This document shows, piece after piece, positions 36,903 through 45,894 of a stretch of 64,000 nucleotides of DNA. The translations under genes were made by a program, and so were the position numbers. Location of the stretch: positions 32,458 through 96,457 of the forward strand of contig NEWQ02000015.1 of assembly GCA_002869855.2 (NCBI GenBank), written 5' to 3'. Every line of letters starts with the position of its first letter. Positions within the stretch are counted from its first letter, which is position 1. The DNA is from Nitrospira sp. CG24D. Its GTDB lineage: Bacteria; Nitrospirota; Nitrospiria; Nitrospirales; Nitrospiraceae. The notes below the pieces were generated by a model, which worked only from the letters and a program-made list of their open reading frames with translations, was not told the origin of the DNA and ran no database searches.

Positions 36903-38309
36903 ATGAAAGTCAAAACTTTTCATGCCTTGACCATGCAGGATGCGATTCGAGCGATCAAAGAAGAGTTGGGTCCGGATGCCGTCATCCTTTCGTCCAAGGA
37001 AGTGCATCAAGGCGGCCGGCTGATGAGTTATTTCAATAAGCCCGTGTTGGAGGTCATGGCAGCGGCCGAATATGATCCGTTGCCGCCGATCAAGCCGTCG
37101 CGGGACACGTCAGCCCCGAGCGAGCCACGGAAAGCTCCACAGGCGCCATCTTCTGCCAGCACATGGACGCAGCCGATTGGATCAGAAGTTTTTCGTGACA
37201 CCTTGCAAGGAATGTTAGCGAAACCAGCAACTCCATCTCAGGCTCATGGAATAAAGCAACCTCCTGTGTCTTCGCCCGCTCCTCGGCCCGCGCGCCCGTC
37301 AGCGCCGCGGTCATCGGATATCCAACAGGGTCGCTTACACGATCTACGCAAAGAGTTGCGCGAATTGACCCGTGAGATCGGCGCATCATTGCCGGCGGCA
37401 TCACAATCCTTAAGCCATCATGCGGAGCCGGCCATCGCTTGGTTATGCCGCAATCTTGTAGCACAAGGACTGCGTCCGTCGAGCGCAGACCGTATTGGAC
37501 GGTCGTTGGGCGTGGAACTGGCTCGTCGCAACTCGACGGACCCGCACGACCTCCAGAATGCGTTGGCGAAGTGTCTGGCGCAAGACATTCGCGTGAGCGG
37601 ATCACTGCTCTCCGGCGCAGGAGATCGGACGATCGCCATGATGATTGGCACAAACGGAGCCGGAAAGACAGCGGCCATTACCAAGCTCGCGGCACACTAT
37701 CAATTAGAAGAGAAGAAGTCCGTCGCCATTGTCTCGTTGGACACCTATCGATTAGCTTCGGTCGAACAACTGCGGATGTATGCCGACGTGTTGGGCATCC
37801 CCTGCGAATCGGCGATGTCTGCCAAACAGGCCGCGGCATATGTCCACAAGCATGCCGAGGCCGACCTGATTCTGATCGATACGGCCGGTTTCGGAGAAAA
37901 GGATCTGGCCTTGGTGCACACCCTGCATCAGCTCCTGAAGGCCGAACCGGAAGTGCAAACGCATGTCGTGGTCTCGGCCTCGACACGTGAGCAGGATTTG
38001 CAGCGCCAGGTGGCGAAGATTCATGCGCTCCCGCTATTGCGATTGTTGTTTAGCAAGCTCGATGAAACAGATTCATTCGGGGCACTCTACGAATTGAGTC
38101 ATCAATCAGGCATTCCGCTGTCCTATTGGAGCGCCGGTCAGCGGGTTCCAGAGGATCTTGAGGTCGCCACCGCGCCACGGCTGGCCGAGCTTCTTGTCGG
38201 ACGCCGGTACACCGTCCCGTTCCGATCGTCACTGGGCGCTCACGCGTCGACGGATCGGGCTTCATCAGTTAGCGCATACGAAGACACCATGAACACTGTT
38301 ACACGGTAG
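36903..38309 (+). CDS. flhF: SRP-like GTPase FlhF
   Basis: The 468-residue product begins MKVKTFHALTMQDAIRAIKEELGPDAVILSSKEV, the FlhF B domain. A disordered Pro/Ser-rich region and an N domain follow. The SRP-type G domain has GTNGAGKTAAITKLA, LDTYRLASVEQL and LIDTAGFGEKD. FlhF sets the site and number of polar flagella together with FlhG, which is encoded next. This suggests a polar flagellum. Confidence 0.95.
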   Translation: MKVKTFHALTMQDAIRAIKEELGPDAVILSSKEVHQGGRLMSYFNKPVLEVMAAAEYDPLPPIKPSRDTSAPSEPRKAPQAPSSASTWTQPIGSEVFRDTLQGMLAKPATPSQAHGIKQPPVSSPAPRPARPSAPRSSDIQQGRLHDLRKELRELTREIGASLPAASQSLSHHAEPAIAWLCRNLVAQGLRPSSADRIGRSLGVELARRNSTDPHDLQNALAKCLAQDIRVSGSLLSGAGDRTIAMMIGTNGAGKTAAITKLAAHYQLEEKKSVAIVSLDTYRLASVEQLRMYADVLGIPCESAMSAKQAAAYVHKHAEADLILIDTAGFGEKDLALVHTLHQLLKAEPEVQTHVVVSASTREQDLQRQVAKIHALPLLRLLFSKLDETDSFGALYELSHQSGIPLSYWSAGQRVPEDLEVATAPRLAELLVGRRYTVPFRSSLGAHASTDRASSVSAYEDTMNTVTR

Positions 38310-38320
38310 GAGGAACGAAC

Positions 38321-39187
38321 ATGCAGAGCGGATCGTTGATATCTATGACAGGGGACGTATCGGAGCGAGTCTCGTCTCTGCCCCACGTCATCGCCGTGGC
38401 CAGCGGTAAAGGTGGCGTTGGAAAAACGAACATCGTGGCCAATATGGCGGTGGGATTGAGTAAAGCCGGCCAGCGTGTGCTGGTGTTGGATGCGGATCTT
38501 GGGTTGGGCAATCTGGATATCTTACTGGGATTGGTGCCTGAGTATACCATTGAGCATGTGTTAGCCGGGACCCACACGTTGGATGACGTCATTGTCGATG
38601 GCCCGGAAGGCATCCGGATCTTGCCTGCCAGCTCGGGTGTTCCACAGCTGACCTCGCTGAGTGAATCGCAGCAAATGTTGCTCTTGGAGCAATTGGAGGC
38701 GCTCTCGCAGGACGTTGACGTGCTCCTGATCGATACGGGGGCCGGGATTTCTCCGAATGTGACCTTCTTCGCATCGGCGGCGCAGGATACCATTGTCGTG
38801 GTATCCCCTGAACCCACGTCCCTCACAGACGCCTACGCACTCATCAAGGTGTTGACCAGACAATATCGGGAACGTCGATTCAAGGTCCTGGTCAACATGG
38901 CAAAGAGCCCGCGAGAAGCGGCAGAGGTGTTCAGAAAACTCGACACCGCTGCGGATCGTTTCCTGCATGTTGTGCTCGAATATGTCGGCTATATTCCCCA
39001 GGATGATTATGTTCCGCTGGCTGTGATGCGGCAAAAGGCGCTGCTGGAGCTGTTTCCAGCCTCGCCGGCGGCTCAAGCTCTGATGCGGCTCGCTGGGCAA
39101 GTTTTGCAGTGGCCGAAGCAGACTTTTCCTAAGAGTGCCGTGCAGCTTTTGTGGCAACGCTTACTTCATACCACCGCAGTCATGTGA
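38321..39187 (+). CDS. flhG: MinD-like flagellar number regulator FlhG (FleN)
   Basis: The 288-residue ATPase has the deviant Walker A GKGGVGKTNIVANMA, DADLGLGNLDILLGL and LIDTGAGIS, as in FlhG/FleN/YlxH. It controls flagellar number, and in Pseudomonas it antagonises FleQ. ATG 38321 is used; ATG 38345 is possible. AGGAACG precedes it. Located between flhF and fliA, the common order. Confidence 0.94.
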   Translation: MQSGSLISMTGDVSERVSSLPHVIAVASGKGGVGKTNIVANMAVGLSKAGQRVLVLDADLGLGNLDILLGLVPEYTIEHVLAGTHTLDDVIVDGPEGIRILPASSGVPQLTSLSESQQMLLLEQLEALSQDVDVLLIDTGAGISPNVTFFASAAQDTIVVVSPEPTSLTDAYALIKVLTRQYRERRFKVLVNMAKSPREAAEVFRKLDTAADRFLHVVLEYVGYIPQDDYVPLAVMRQKALLELFPASPAAQALMRLAGQVLQWPKQTFPKSAVQLLWQRLLHTTAVM

Positions 39188-39209
39188 TGGAGTCAAAGGC
39201 ATATTTATT

Positions 39210-39959
39210 ATGAGTAAAACGGCAGTTCATCGTGTCCATCAAGCGATTCCCAGCGGCGATGCGCATCGGGAACAACTGATCAAAGAGTTTGCGCATGTGA
39301 TTCGGGCTATGGCCCACCGCCTGGCCTTTCGATTACCCGCATACCTGGATGCCGAGGATCTGATCTCCGTCGGGACCATCGGCCTCATGGATGCGATGGA
39401 GAAATACGATCCCAATCGAGAAGCGAAATTCAAGACCTATGCAGAGTTCAGGATTCGCGGCGCCATGCTGGACGAAATTCGCTCGATGGATTGGATTCCA
39501 CGTTCCGTGCATGAACGAATCGGTTTGCTGCAAAAGACCCATATCACGTTGTTGAATCGACTGGGACGCCCTCCGCTGGATGAAGAAGTGGCATCCGAGC
39601 TCAAGATGCCTCTGGATGAACTCGATGACTTTATCTCGCGGGCTCGTGGGGCCGTCATGATCAGTATCGACGACTTGGGGCTTCAAGAGCCGGATGGGCA
39701 CAAAGTCGTCAAGATGCTCGCCGATACGCATCACCCGGACCCCTTGTCCACCTTAGTGAATGAGCGAGAGCGCGAAGCGATCGGCGATGCCATTCAAGGA
39801 TTGCCTGAAAAGGAACGGCTGGTTCTGACCCTCTACTATTATGAAGAACTCACGATGAAAGAAATTGGGGAGCTCTTAAAAGTCACGGAATCCCGTGTGT
39901 GCCAGATTCACACAAAAGCCATCCTCCGACTGAAAGCCTTTCTGCATGCCGACGGGTAG
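39210..39959 (+). CDS. fliA: Flagellar sigma factor FliA (sigma28)
   Basis: The start is ATG 39210 after AAAGG; the track start at 39135 lies within flhG. The 249-residue product has sigma regions 2 (AYLDAEDLISVGTIGLMDAMEKYDPNREAKFKTYAEFRIRGAMLDEIRS), 3 and 4 (LPEKERLVLTLYYYEELTMKEIGELLKVTESRVCQIHTKA), as in sigma28. It reads late flagellar promoters and is held by FlgM (encoded at 46343). Sigma28-like boxes are seen before flgM and csrA in this window. Confidence 0.96.
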   Translation: MSKTAVHRVHQAIPSGDAHREQLIKEFAHVIRAMAHRLAFRLPAYLDAEDLISVGTIGLMDAMEKYDPNREAKFKTYAEFRIRGAMLDEIRSMDWIPRSVHERIGLLQKTHITLLNRLGRPPLDEEVASELKMPLDELDDFISRARGAVMISIDDLGLQEPDGHKVVKMLADTHHPDPLSTLVNEREREAIGDAIQGLPEKERLVLTLYYYEELTMKEIGELLKVTESRVCQIHTKAILRLKAFLHADG

Positions 39960-39969
39960 AGCTCGGCAC

Positions 39970-40010
39970 AGGCCGACTTGATGCGAATTGCTCGCCGCCT
40001 GAGTCGGCCT
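39970..40010 (+). terminator. Possible terminator hairpin after fliA
   Basis: AGGCCGACT and AGTCGGCCT form a perfect 9-bp stem with a 23-base loop, 10 bases after the fliA stop. No long T tract follows, so efficiency is uncertain. Confidence 0.4.
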
Positions 40011-40131
40011 TACCGTGATGGTTTGTGGCGGTTTCTGCCGAATTGAGTGTTTCTCATACGTGCTCTTCAGTTCTCTCGCTGAACAGCCGAGACAGAGGCA
40101 TCACCTGGAAGGATGTCTCCGCCTCTCGGTC

Positions 40132-41067
40132 ATGGATAGAAAACAGCCTACATCGACTAGCTCAACGCCCCCCACCTCCCCAGACGGATATCGTGGGCCG
40201 TTCACCCTGGGTCTCTCCCGCCTCGGTCGCTCTCGCTTACGAGTCGGCGCATCGTCTCGCAAGAAAGCGCTCAGCTGTTTTGCGGTTGCTCTCATGACCG
40301 GCCTCTTCGCGGCCCACTGGATCCTGAGTGTACCGGCGAGAGCTCCGATCGGCACGAGCATTGGCAGCACACTGGGTAGTACATCTCTCGCCGCTCCCGA
40401 ATCACTCGTTGGCGGAATGGGTCTTCTCATAAGCGTCAGTTTCAGTCTTGCCGGATTATGGTTTTGGCCGTTTGCCCAGAGAAGCAGAATCCAACCCCGC
40501 GAAGAAAGCCTGGCGGCATACGACCATGTGACAGGCTTGCCCACGTTGCGCCTCTTCACCGTGCTCCTTGAACAAGGGCTCACTCGGGCGTCACACCTGG
40601 GCCGCAGTATCGGCGTGCTTGTCGCAGATCTTCATCAGTTTTGTCCGCTTCCGACCTCAGTGACGACTCCCAATATCTCGTTGATCGTGCGAGTGCAGGC
40701 TGCCCGCATTAAGAGCGCGTTGCCCTCGAACAATACCGTTGCAAGGATCGGGGACCGTCGGTTCGCGATTCTGATTGAAAACGTGCTCGCACGGGATCAG
40801 ATCGATACCCTCGCACAAAATATTTACCGCACCATGTCGCTTCCCCTCATGATTGAAGGACAGGAGGTATTGTTGACCTGTCAGATTGGAGGAGCCATGT
40901 ATGCCTCCTCTGCCGCATCAGGAGAAGCCCTGTTGAGTCAGGCCGTGAAATCTCTGGCCCTTGCGACCTCTGAGAATCCCATCCGCTTCTCTGATTCCGT
41001 CAGTGACACTCCCAGCACCTCTTCCATGGCCATGCATTCGGCCGCCGCCGAATCCCTTCTGCGCTAG
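40132..41067 (+). CDS. Two-helix membrane protein with degenerate GGDEF domain
   Basis: The track ORF starts at GTG 40015, but the first 39 codons look non-coding and ATG 40132 is preferred; neither has a strong ribosome site. The product of about 311 residues has transmembrane helices near 46-66 and 100-122. A diguanylate-cyclase-like domain follows, starting YDHVTGLPTLRLF. The active-site GGDEF position reads IGDRR (ARIGDRRFAIL), so cyclase activity is unlikely and it may only bind or sense. It lies between fliA and the flgF promoter, a context suggesting a flagellar or c-di-GMP role. Confidence 0.65.
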   Translation: MDRKQPTSTSSTPPTSPDGYRGPFTLGLSRLGRSRLRVGASSRKKALSCFAVALMTGLFAAHWILSVPARAPIGTSIGSTLGSTSLAAPESLVGGMGLLISVSFSLAGLWFWPFAQRSRIQPREESLAAYDHVTGLPTLRLFTVLLEQGLTRASHLGRSIGVLVADLHQFCPLPTSVTTPNISLIVRVQAARIKSALPSNNTVARIGDRRFAILIENVLARDQIDTLAQNIYRTMSLPLMIEGQEVLLTCQIGGAMYASSAASGEALLSQAVKSLALATSENPIRFSDSVSDTPSTSSMAMHSAAAESLLR

Positions 41068-41142
41068 GCAACTATTTCTTCATCAGTGGAACTATTCGCC
41101 GATCCAAAACAATAGGGTGGCCTGTTCTGTTTCTATCGGACC

Positions 41143-41156
41143 GTCGGTTAATTGAC
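41143..41156. promoter_or_regulatory. FleQ-box-like site upstream of flgF
   Basis: GTCGGTTAATTGAC differs from the FleQ consensus GTCANTAAATTGAC at two fixed positions and lies about 100 bases upstream of the predicted flgF start. It overlaps a second palindrome, TGACAG-C-CTGTCA (41153-41165). Nothing else is seen in the 41068-41282 gap besides the promoter. Confidence 0.45.
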
Positions 41157-41227
41157 AGCCTGTCATATTCCCCCGCATTTCTCTCTTCCCTCATCGAACA
41201 GACCTACGCCGTCTGAATATCACGGTC

Positions 41228-41243
41228 TGGCATGCAGGTTGCT
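41228..41243 (+). promoter_or_regulatory. Sigma54 promoter of the flgF operon
   Basis: TGGCATGCAGGTTGCT has consensus -24 and -12 blocks with GG-N10-GC spacing. The predicted start of transcription is about 41254, so the track start of flgF at 41232 cannot be used and GTG 41283 is preferred. Confidence 0.75.
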
Positions 41244-41282
41244 GTCTCCTCTTGCGAAACGAACGATCAAGGAGACAAGACC

Positions 41283-42053
41283 GTGAATCGAGGTATCTAT
41301 CCAATCCTGTCCGGCGCCCTTGCCCATGAGCGGCGGATGCAAGTGTTTGCGAACAACATGGCGAACGTGAATACCGCCGGGTTTAAGCAGGATGAGCAGA
41401 CCTTCAAGGCGGTATTCCCCAAGGCGCATCTTGCTATTCCATCAACGCCAGGAACCGTCTCCCTCGCCAACCAAATCGTGGCCAAACCCTTCGGCCCGAC
41501 GGAGCGCGTGTATACGGCTCCGAATGCTGTCAAAACAACATACGACGCAGGACGAATTCGCCTCACCGGAAACCCCCTCGATGTTGCCATCCAAGGCCGT
41601 GGGTTTTTGGAAGTCAAAACACCTCACGGCACGCGCTTTACCCGTAACGGAATGCTCTCTCTCGATAATCAACGCCGGCTTGTCACCAATCTCGGATATC
41701 CGGTGATGGGGACGAAGGGGGAGCTGAAGATTCCCGTCGGGAAAATGGATATTTCCAATCAGGGAGAAATTAAAGTCGACGGCAATCCCGTCGGCACCAT
41801 CAAGGTGATGGATTTCCCCGATGCCAACATGCCGCAGAAATACGCGGAAGGCATGTTCATCTCCGATAAGGGGTTCCCTGCCAAAACGCCCCAAGTCCAG
41901 GTCGGACATATCGAAGATTCCAACGTCAATTCCATTGGTGAAATGGTCAAGATGATCGAGGGCATGCGCGGGTATGAATCGGCTCAGAAGTTGATTCAGA
42001 CCCTGGACCGGATGGCTGAAACAGCCATTCAAGAAGTCGGACGAGTGGCTTAG
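41283..42053 (+). CDS. flgF: Flagellar basal-body rod protein FlgF
   Basis: The start is GTG 41283 after AAGGAG, giving VNRGIYPILSGALAHERRMQVFANNMANVNTAGFKQDE, the rod D0 signature. The 256-residue product ends SNVNSIGEMVKMIEGMRGYESAQKLIQTLDRMAETAIQEVGRV. It forms proximal rod. It is nine bases before flgG and under a sigma54 promoter. Confidence 0.94.
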   Translation: MNRGIYPILSGALAHERRMQVFANNMANVNTAGFKQDEQTFKAVFPKAHLAIPSTPGTVSLANQIVAKPFGPTERVYTAPNAVKTTYDAGRIRLTGNPLDVAIQGRGFLEVKTPHGTRFTRNGMLSLDNQRRLVTNLGYPVMGTKGELKIPVGKMDISNQGEIKVDGNPVGTIKVMDFPDANMPQKYAEGMFISDKGFPAKTPQVQVGHIEDSNVNSIGEMVKMIEGMRGYESAQKLIQTLDRMAETAIQEVGRVA

Positions 42054-42062
42054 GAGGCGATT

Positions 42063-42854
42063 ATGATTCGGGCAATGTGGACAGCCGCCACCGGAATGAC
42101 GGCACAACAGATCAATGTGGATACGGTGGCCCACAACCTGGCCAACGTCAACACCAACTCGTTCAAGCGCAGTCGGGCGGAGTTTGCCGATCTGCTCTAT
42201 CAAATCCAGCGCTTACCAGGCACCAGCGCATCCAACGTCGGCGTCTTTCCCGTCGGTATTCAAGTCGGCGCCGGTGTCCGCCCGACAACGGTTTCGAAGG
42301 AATGGCTCCAGGGCAACATGCGCCAGACTAATAACGATCTGGATGTCGCTATTGATGGACCCGGGTTCTTCCAAGTGTCCAGACCGGATGGAACCATCAT
42401 GTACACCAGGAACGGATCGTTCAAACGCGACAACGTCGGCAACTTGGTCACCGGCGACGGCGACTTATTGAATCCCGTGATTACGATTCCATCCGGCGCG
42501 CTGAAGATGGACATCGGTCAGGATGGCACAGTATCCGTTCTGCTCCCTGGCGTGACTCAGGCTTCCCAGATCGGCCAAATTCAGCTCACACGATTCGATA
42601 ATCCAGCCGGGCTGGTCGCAATGGGAAACAATCTGTTCATCGACAGCTTTGCATCGGGCCCTCCGACCCAAGGAACCGGCGGATTCTCCACCGGATTCGG
42701 GACCATCCAGCAGGGATTCCTGGAAAGTTCAAACGTCAACCTCGCTGAGGAAATGGTCAATATGATCATTGCGCAGCGGAGCTACGAAATTAACTCTAAA
42801 ACGATTCAAGCGTCTGACGAAATGATGTCCATCGCGAACAATCTCAGACGATAA
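42063..42854 (+). CDS. flgG: Flagellar distal rod protein FlgG
   Basis: The 263-residue product begins MIRAMWTAATGMTAQQINVDTVAHNLANVNTNSFKRSRAEFADLLYQ. It ends SNVNLAEEMVNMIIAQRSYEINSKTIQASDEMMSIANNLRR, both diagnostic for FlgG. It makes the distal rod inside the P and L rings. GGAGGCG lies upstream. Confidence 0.97.
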   Translation: MIRAMWTAATGMTAQQINVDTVAHNLANVNTNSFKRSRAEFADLLYQIQRLPGTSASNVGVFPVGIQVGAGVRPTTVSKEWLQGNMRQTNNDLDVAIDGPGFFQVSRPDGTIMYTRNGSFKRDNVGNLVTGDGDLLNPVITIPSGALKMDIGQDGTVSVLLPGVTQASQIGQIQLTRFDNPAGLVAMGNNLFIDSFASGPPTQGTGGFSTGFGTIQQGFLESSNVNLAEEMVNMIIAQRSYEINSKTIQASDEMMSIANNLRR

Positions 42855-42864
42855 GGAAGACGTT

Positions 42865-43668
42865 ATGACCAGCATTCGCATCATCGCCGTTGCTTGTATG
42901 CTCGCCGCTGGGGTCAACCAGGCCATCGGCGCCACGTCGGAGAAGCTGGCCAAGCCGGTATCGATCGGAGGACAGGGGGCCAACGGACCGGCCCTCAGCA
43001 AGTTGGATTCGACTCGGCCGACGATGCGGGAGCTGCATTTTGAGCAGATCCAGAAGACCATTCAGAAATATCTCGAAGGTGAATGGGGGACCCGGGTGAA
43101 ATCGGTGCAAGTCACTCTTCTGGAGCCACTGGATCCGATCAAGATTCCGGTTGGGGTGATTGAGCTGCAAATCCCTTCCGTTGCCGGAGGCTCTACGACA
43201 ATGGGACGCAGAAGCTTTGCCATCCAGGTCATGGTCAATGGAAATCCTTGGAAGACTGTTGATGCACTCGCTGATATTGCAGCCATGATTGATGTGGTGG
43301 TACCGGCGCGGTTTTTGAAGGCTGAAGAAACGATCGAACCGGAAGATCTGACGACAGCACGTATCGTCACCTACGATGTGAAGCATCCCTTCATCACGGA
43401 TCCGGAGGCCGTCATTGGAAAGAGCACAGCTCGTCCGTTGCAGCCAAACACTCCGTTGCGTCCGACCTTCCTGAAAAAGCCGTTTATGGTGAAAAAGGGA
43501 GATCACGTCATGATTGAAGCGCGGCGTGGCAACTTCTCCGTTCAAACCTCAGGAGTGACGAAGGGGAGCGGACAAGTAGGGCAGACCGTGATGGTAGCCA
43601 ACCTTGATTCGGGACGAGAGCTGCGCGCGAAGATTGTCGCCCCAGGTCTCGTGCAAGTGGAGTTTTAG
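42865..43668 (+). CDS. flgA: P-ring assembly chaperone FlgA
   Basis: The 267-residue product has an N-terminal signal peptide (about 1-23). After a variable part, an SAF-like and beta-clip C-terminal half follows, with VPARFLKAEETIEPEDLTTARI, LRPTFLKKPFMVKKGDHVMI and GSGQVGQTVMVANLDSGRELRAKIVAPGLVQVEF. It assists FlgI assembly in the periplasm. It sits between flgG and flgH, as in many flg operons. Confidence 0.93.
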   Translation: MTSIRIIAVACMLAAGVNQAIGATSEKLAKPVSIGGQGANGPALSKLDSTRPTMRELHFEQIQKTIQKYLEGEWGTRVKSVQVTLLEPLDPIKIPVGVIELQIPSVAGGSTTMGRRSFAIQVMVNGNPWKTVDALADIAAMIDVVVPARFLKAEETIEPEDLTTARIVTYDVKHPFITDPEAVIGKSTARPLQPNTPLRPTFLKKPFMVKKGDHVMIEARRGNFSVQTSGVTKGSGQVGQTVMVANLDSGRELRAKIVAPGLVQVEF

Positions 43669-43676
43669 GATCACGC

Positions 43677-44372
43677 ATGCGCAGTGCAATGATTAGAACA
43701 TGGGGTGTGGTGATAGTCGGCGTGATGCTGAGCGCCTGTAGCCTTATGCCCACAGCCTCGACTTCAACCAAGTTGACCGTCCCGTCATTGCCTCCTCCTA
43801 AGACTATTGGATCGTTGTGGCAAGAAGAGAATGGCCGGGCCTACCTCTACGAAGATCTGCGCGCCATGAGGGTGGGGGATATCCTCACGGTCAAAATTGT
43901 CGAAAAGCACAAAGGGTCAAAGTCGGCGGATACTGCGGCACAACGAGATTCCACTCTCTCGAACTCCCTGGCAGGATCCGGAGTGGGATATTTTGGAATC
44001 CCCGGTTTCAGAATCAGCGATGAAGCCAGGCGAGGTCTTGGAGTTGATGCGAGTGCCAGCAATAAATTCAGCGGAAAGGGCGCCACCAGCCGGGAGGGAA
44101 CATTAACCGGTACGATCTCGGTCATCGTGATGGAAGTGCTTCCGAACGGAGATTTACGAGTTGAGGGACGCCGGGAAGTGACGGTCAACAGTGAAAAACA
44201 ATTGATGACCATTGCCGGCATCGTACGCCGGGTGGATGTCGACACGAAAAATACGGTGCTGTCGTCGGCTATTGCCGATGCCAAAATCGAATACGCCGGG
44301 TTAGGGGTCCTCGACGATGTGCAACGACCAGGGTGGCTGGTCCGCATTCTTGATTGGGTCTACCCATTTTAA
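43677..44372 (+). CDS. flgH: Flagellar L-ring lipoprotein FlgH
   Basis: The 231-residue product has a lipoprotein signal with lipobox LSAC, then GSLWQEENGRAYLYEDLRAMRVGDILTVKIVEKHKGSKSADT. It also has GTLTGTISVIVMEVLPNGDLRVEGRREVTVN, the FlgH core. It forms the outer-membrane L ring, showing that the host has an outer membrane. Confidence 0.96.
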   Translation: MRSAMIRTWGVVIVGVMLSACSLMPTASTSTKLTVPSLPPPKTIGSLWQEENGRAYLYEDLRAMRVGDILTVKIVEKHKGSKSADTAAQRDSTLSNSLAGSGVGYFGIPGFRISDEARRGLGVDASASNKFSGKGATSREGTLTGTISVIVMEVLPNGDLRVEGRREVTVNSEKQLMTIAGIVRRVDVDTKNTVLSSAIADAKIEYAGLGVLDDVQRPGWLVRILDWVYPF

Positions 44373-44378
44373 CGAAGG

Positions 44379-44654
44379 ATGTTCCTTGTGAAAACGATTG
44401 TTAAACGGAAAGTTTCGGTGAAGTGGGAGCTCTGGCGAGGCGCGGTCTCGCTCCAGTCGTTGCAAATGATGGTGATGAGCGGTGTGGTGCGGCGAGCGGA
44501 CTTAGACCCGCCTCAGGATCCCGGTCGAACCGGCTATTGGCACAGCGGAAAAAACAGAGTCAACATTCCGCAAGAGTCGGCCTCGGAGCAGGGATGGATT
44601 TCGAGAATGCTCTTGGGGCGTAAGTCGCACATTCAGTCAGCGCAGAAGTTGTAA
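44379..44654 (+). CDS. Unknown small protein between flgH and flgI
   Basis: The ORF is 91 codons from ATG 44379, or 88 from GTG 44388, which has GAAGGA at a better distance. The product is basic, with a KTIVKRKVSVKWELWRG start, RTGYWHSGKNRVNIPQ in the middle, and no signal peptide or clear membrane helix. It fills the space between flgH and flgI with short gaps on both sides, so it is likely co-transcribed. I recognise no family. Confidence 0.5.
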   Translation: MFLVKTIVKRKVSVKWELWRGAVSLQSLQMMVMSGVVRRADLDPPQDPGRTGYWHSGKNRVNIPQESASEQGWISRMLLGRKSHIQSAQKL

Positions 44655-44675
44655 CACAAAAGGATTACGGCTGAA

Positions 44676-45818
44676 ATGAGAACACGTTGGGCCAGGTCAT
44701 TGATGGTAGGGCTATTCATCGGGGCCTTGGGCCTGCCGCTCTCAGCGGAGGCGGTCAGGATCAAGGACATCGGGGCCATTGAAGGCGTTCGAGAAAATCA
44801 GCTCATCGGATATGGATTGGTGGTCGGGCTCGATCGAACGGGCGATCAAGTCATCGGTGGCCAGTTTACGATCCAGGCCATGATGTCCATGCTGAATAAA
44901 ATGGGCATCAATCTGGTCATCGATCCGATTCAGCTACTCACAAAAAATATTGCCTCCGTGATGGTCACGACCAAGCTGCCCCCGTTTGCCAAGCCGGGTC
45001 AAGCCCTCGATGTCGTCGTGTCTTCGATGGCCAATGCGAAAAGTTTGCAAGGCGGGACTCTCTTGCTGACTCCTCTCAAAGCGGCCAATCAACAAGTCTT
45101 TGCCGTGGCACAGGGACCTGTCTCGGTGGGAGGGTTTCTGGGCGGGACAGGCGGGCCTGGAGGAGCCACGGTCACCAAGAATCATCAGGCAGCCGGGGTG
45201 GTGCCAGCGGGAGCGATTATCGAAAAGGAGTTGGTGGTCAATATCGATGCCTGGGAGACCGTGTCGGTTCTGCTGCGCCAGCCGGATTTCACCACGGCGA
45301 TTCGGACGGCAGAAGCGATCAATGGCGTGTTCGGGAAGGGAAGTGCTGCGCCCGTGAACGCCGGTCTTGTCAAAGCCACGATTCCATCAGCTTTCCATGG
45401 TCGCGTCGTTGAATATATCGCCTCAATTGAAGGGCTCGATGTCTCGGTGGATATGGCCGCCAAAGTCGTGGTGAACGAACGGACGGGTACGGTCGTACTC
45501 GGCGAGCATGTGCGAATCTCGACCTGTGCGATTTCTCATGGCAATCTCACGATATCCGTGAAGAATACGCTCAATGTCTCTCAGCCAAATGCGCCGCTCA
45601 TTGGAGCGGCCAGCAATCAACCAGCGACGGTGACGGAAGATGTGCAGACGGAGGTGAAGGAGCAAGAGTCTCGTTTGATTGTGGTCGACGAGACCGTCAC
45701 GCTAGGTGAGGTTGTTAGGGCGCTCAATGCTGTGGGGGTTACGCCTAGGGATCTCGTGTCGATTCTCTCGGCGTTGCGGTCTGCAGGGGCACTTCAAGCG
45801 AATCTTGAGATCATCTAG
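44676..45818 (+). CDS. flgI: Flagellar P-ring protein FlgI
   Basis: The 380-residue product has a signal peptide (about 1-26, ending SAEA). The mature start VRIKDIGAIEGVRENQLIGYGLVVGLDRTGDQ is the FlgI signature. It continues with SMANAKSLQGGTLLLTPLKAANQQVFAVAQGPVSVGGF. The C-terminus has LGEVVRALNAVGVTPRDLVSILSALRSAGALQANLEII. It forms the periplasmic P ring around the rod. Confidence 0.97.
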   Translation: MRTRWARSLMVGLFIGALGLPLSAEAVRIKDIGAIEGVRENQLIGYGLVVGLDRTGDQVIGGQFTIQAMMSMLNKMGINLVIDPIQLLTKNIASVMVTTKLPPFAKPGQALDVVVSSMANAKSLQGGTLLLTPLKAANQQVFAVAQGPVSVGGFLGGTGGPGGATVTKNHQAAGVVPAGAIIEKELVVNIDAWETVSVLLRQPDFTTAIRTAEAINGVFGKGSAAPVNAGLVKATIPSAFHGRVVEYIASIEGLDVSVDMAAKVVVNERTGTVVLGEHVRISTCAISHGNLTISVKNTLNVSQPNAPLIGAASNQPATVTEDVQTEVKEQESRLIVVDETVTLGEVVRALNAVGVTPRDLVSILSALRSAGALQANLEII

Positions 45819-45894
45819 TCAAGGCACTGATGGATCTTGCTATTATTCATCATAATAAGACAGTCCTTCCCTGTTGTATTACAAGAGAGTCCCT

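Noticed and set aside
41232-41282. Upstream extension of flgF in the ORF track
   Set aside because: It overlaps the sigma54 -12 element; VNRGIYPILSG at GTG 41283 with AAGGAG is the conserved start.
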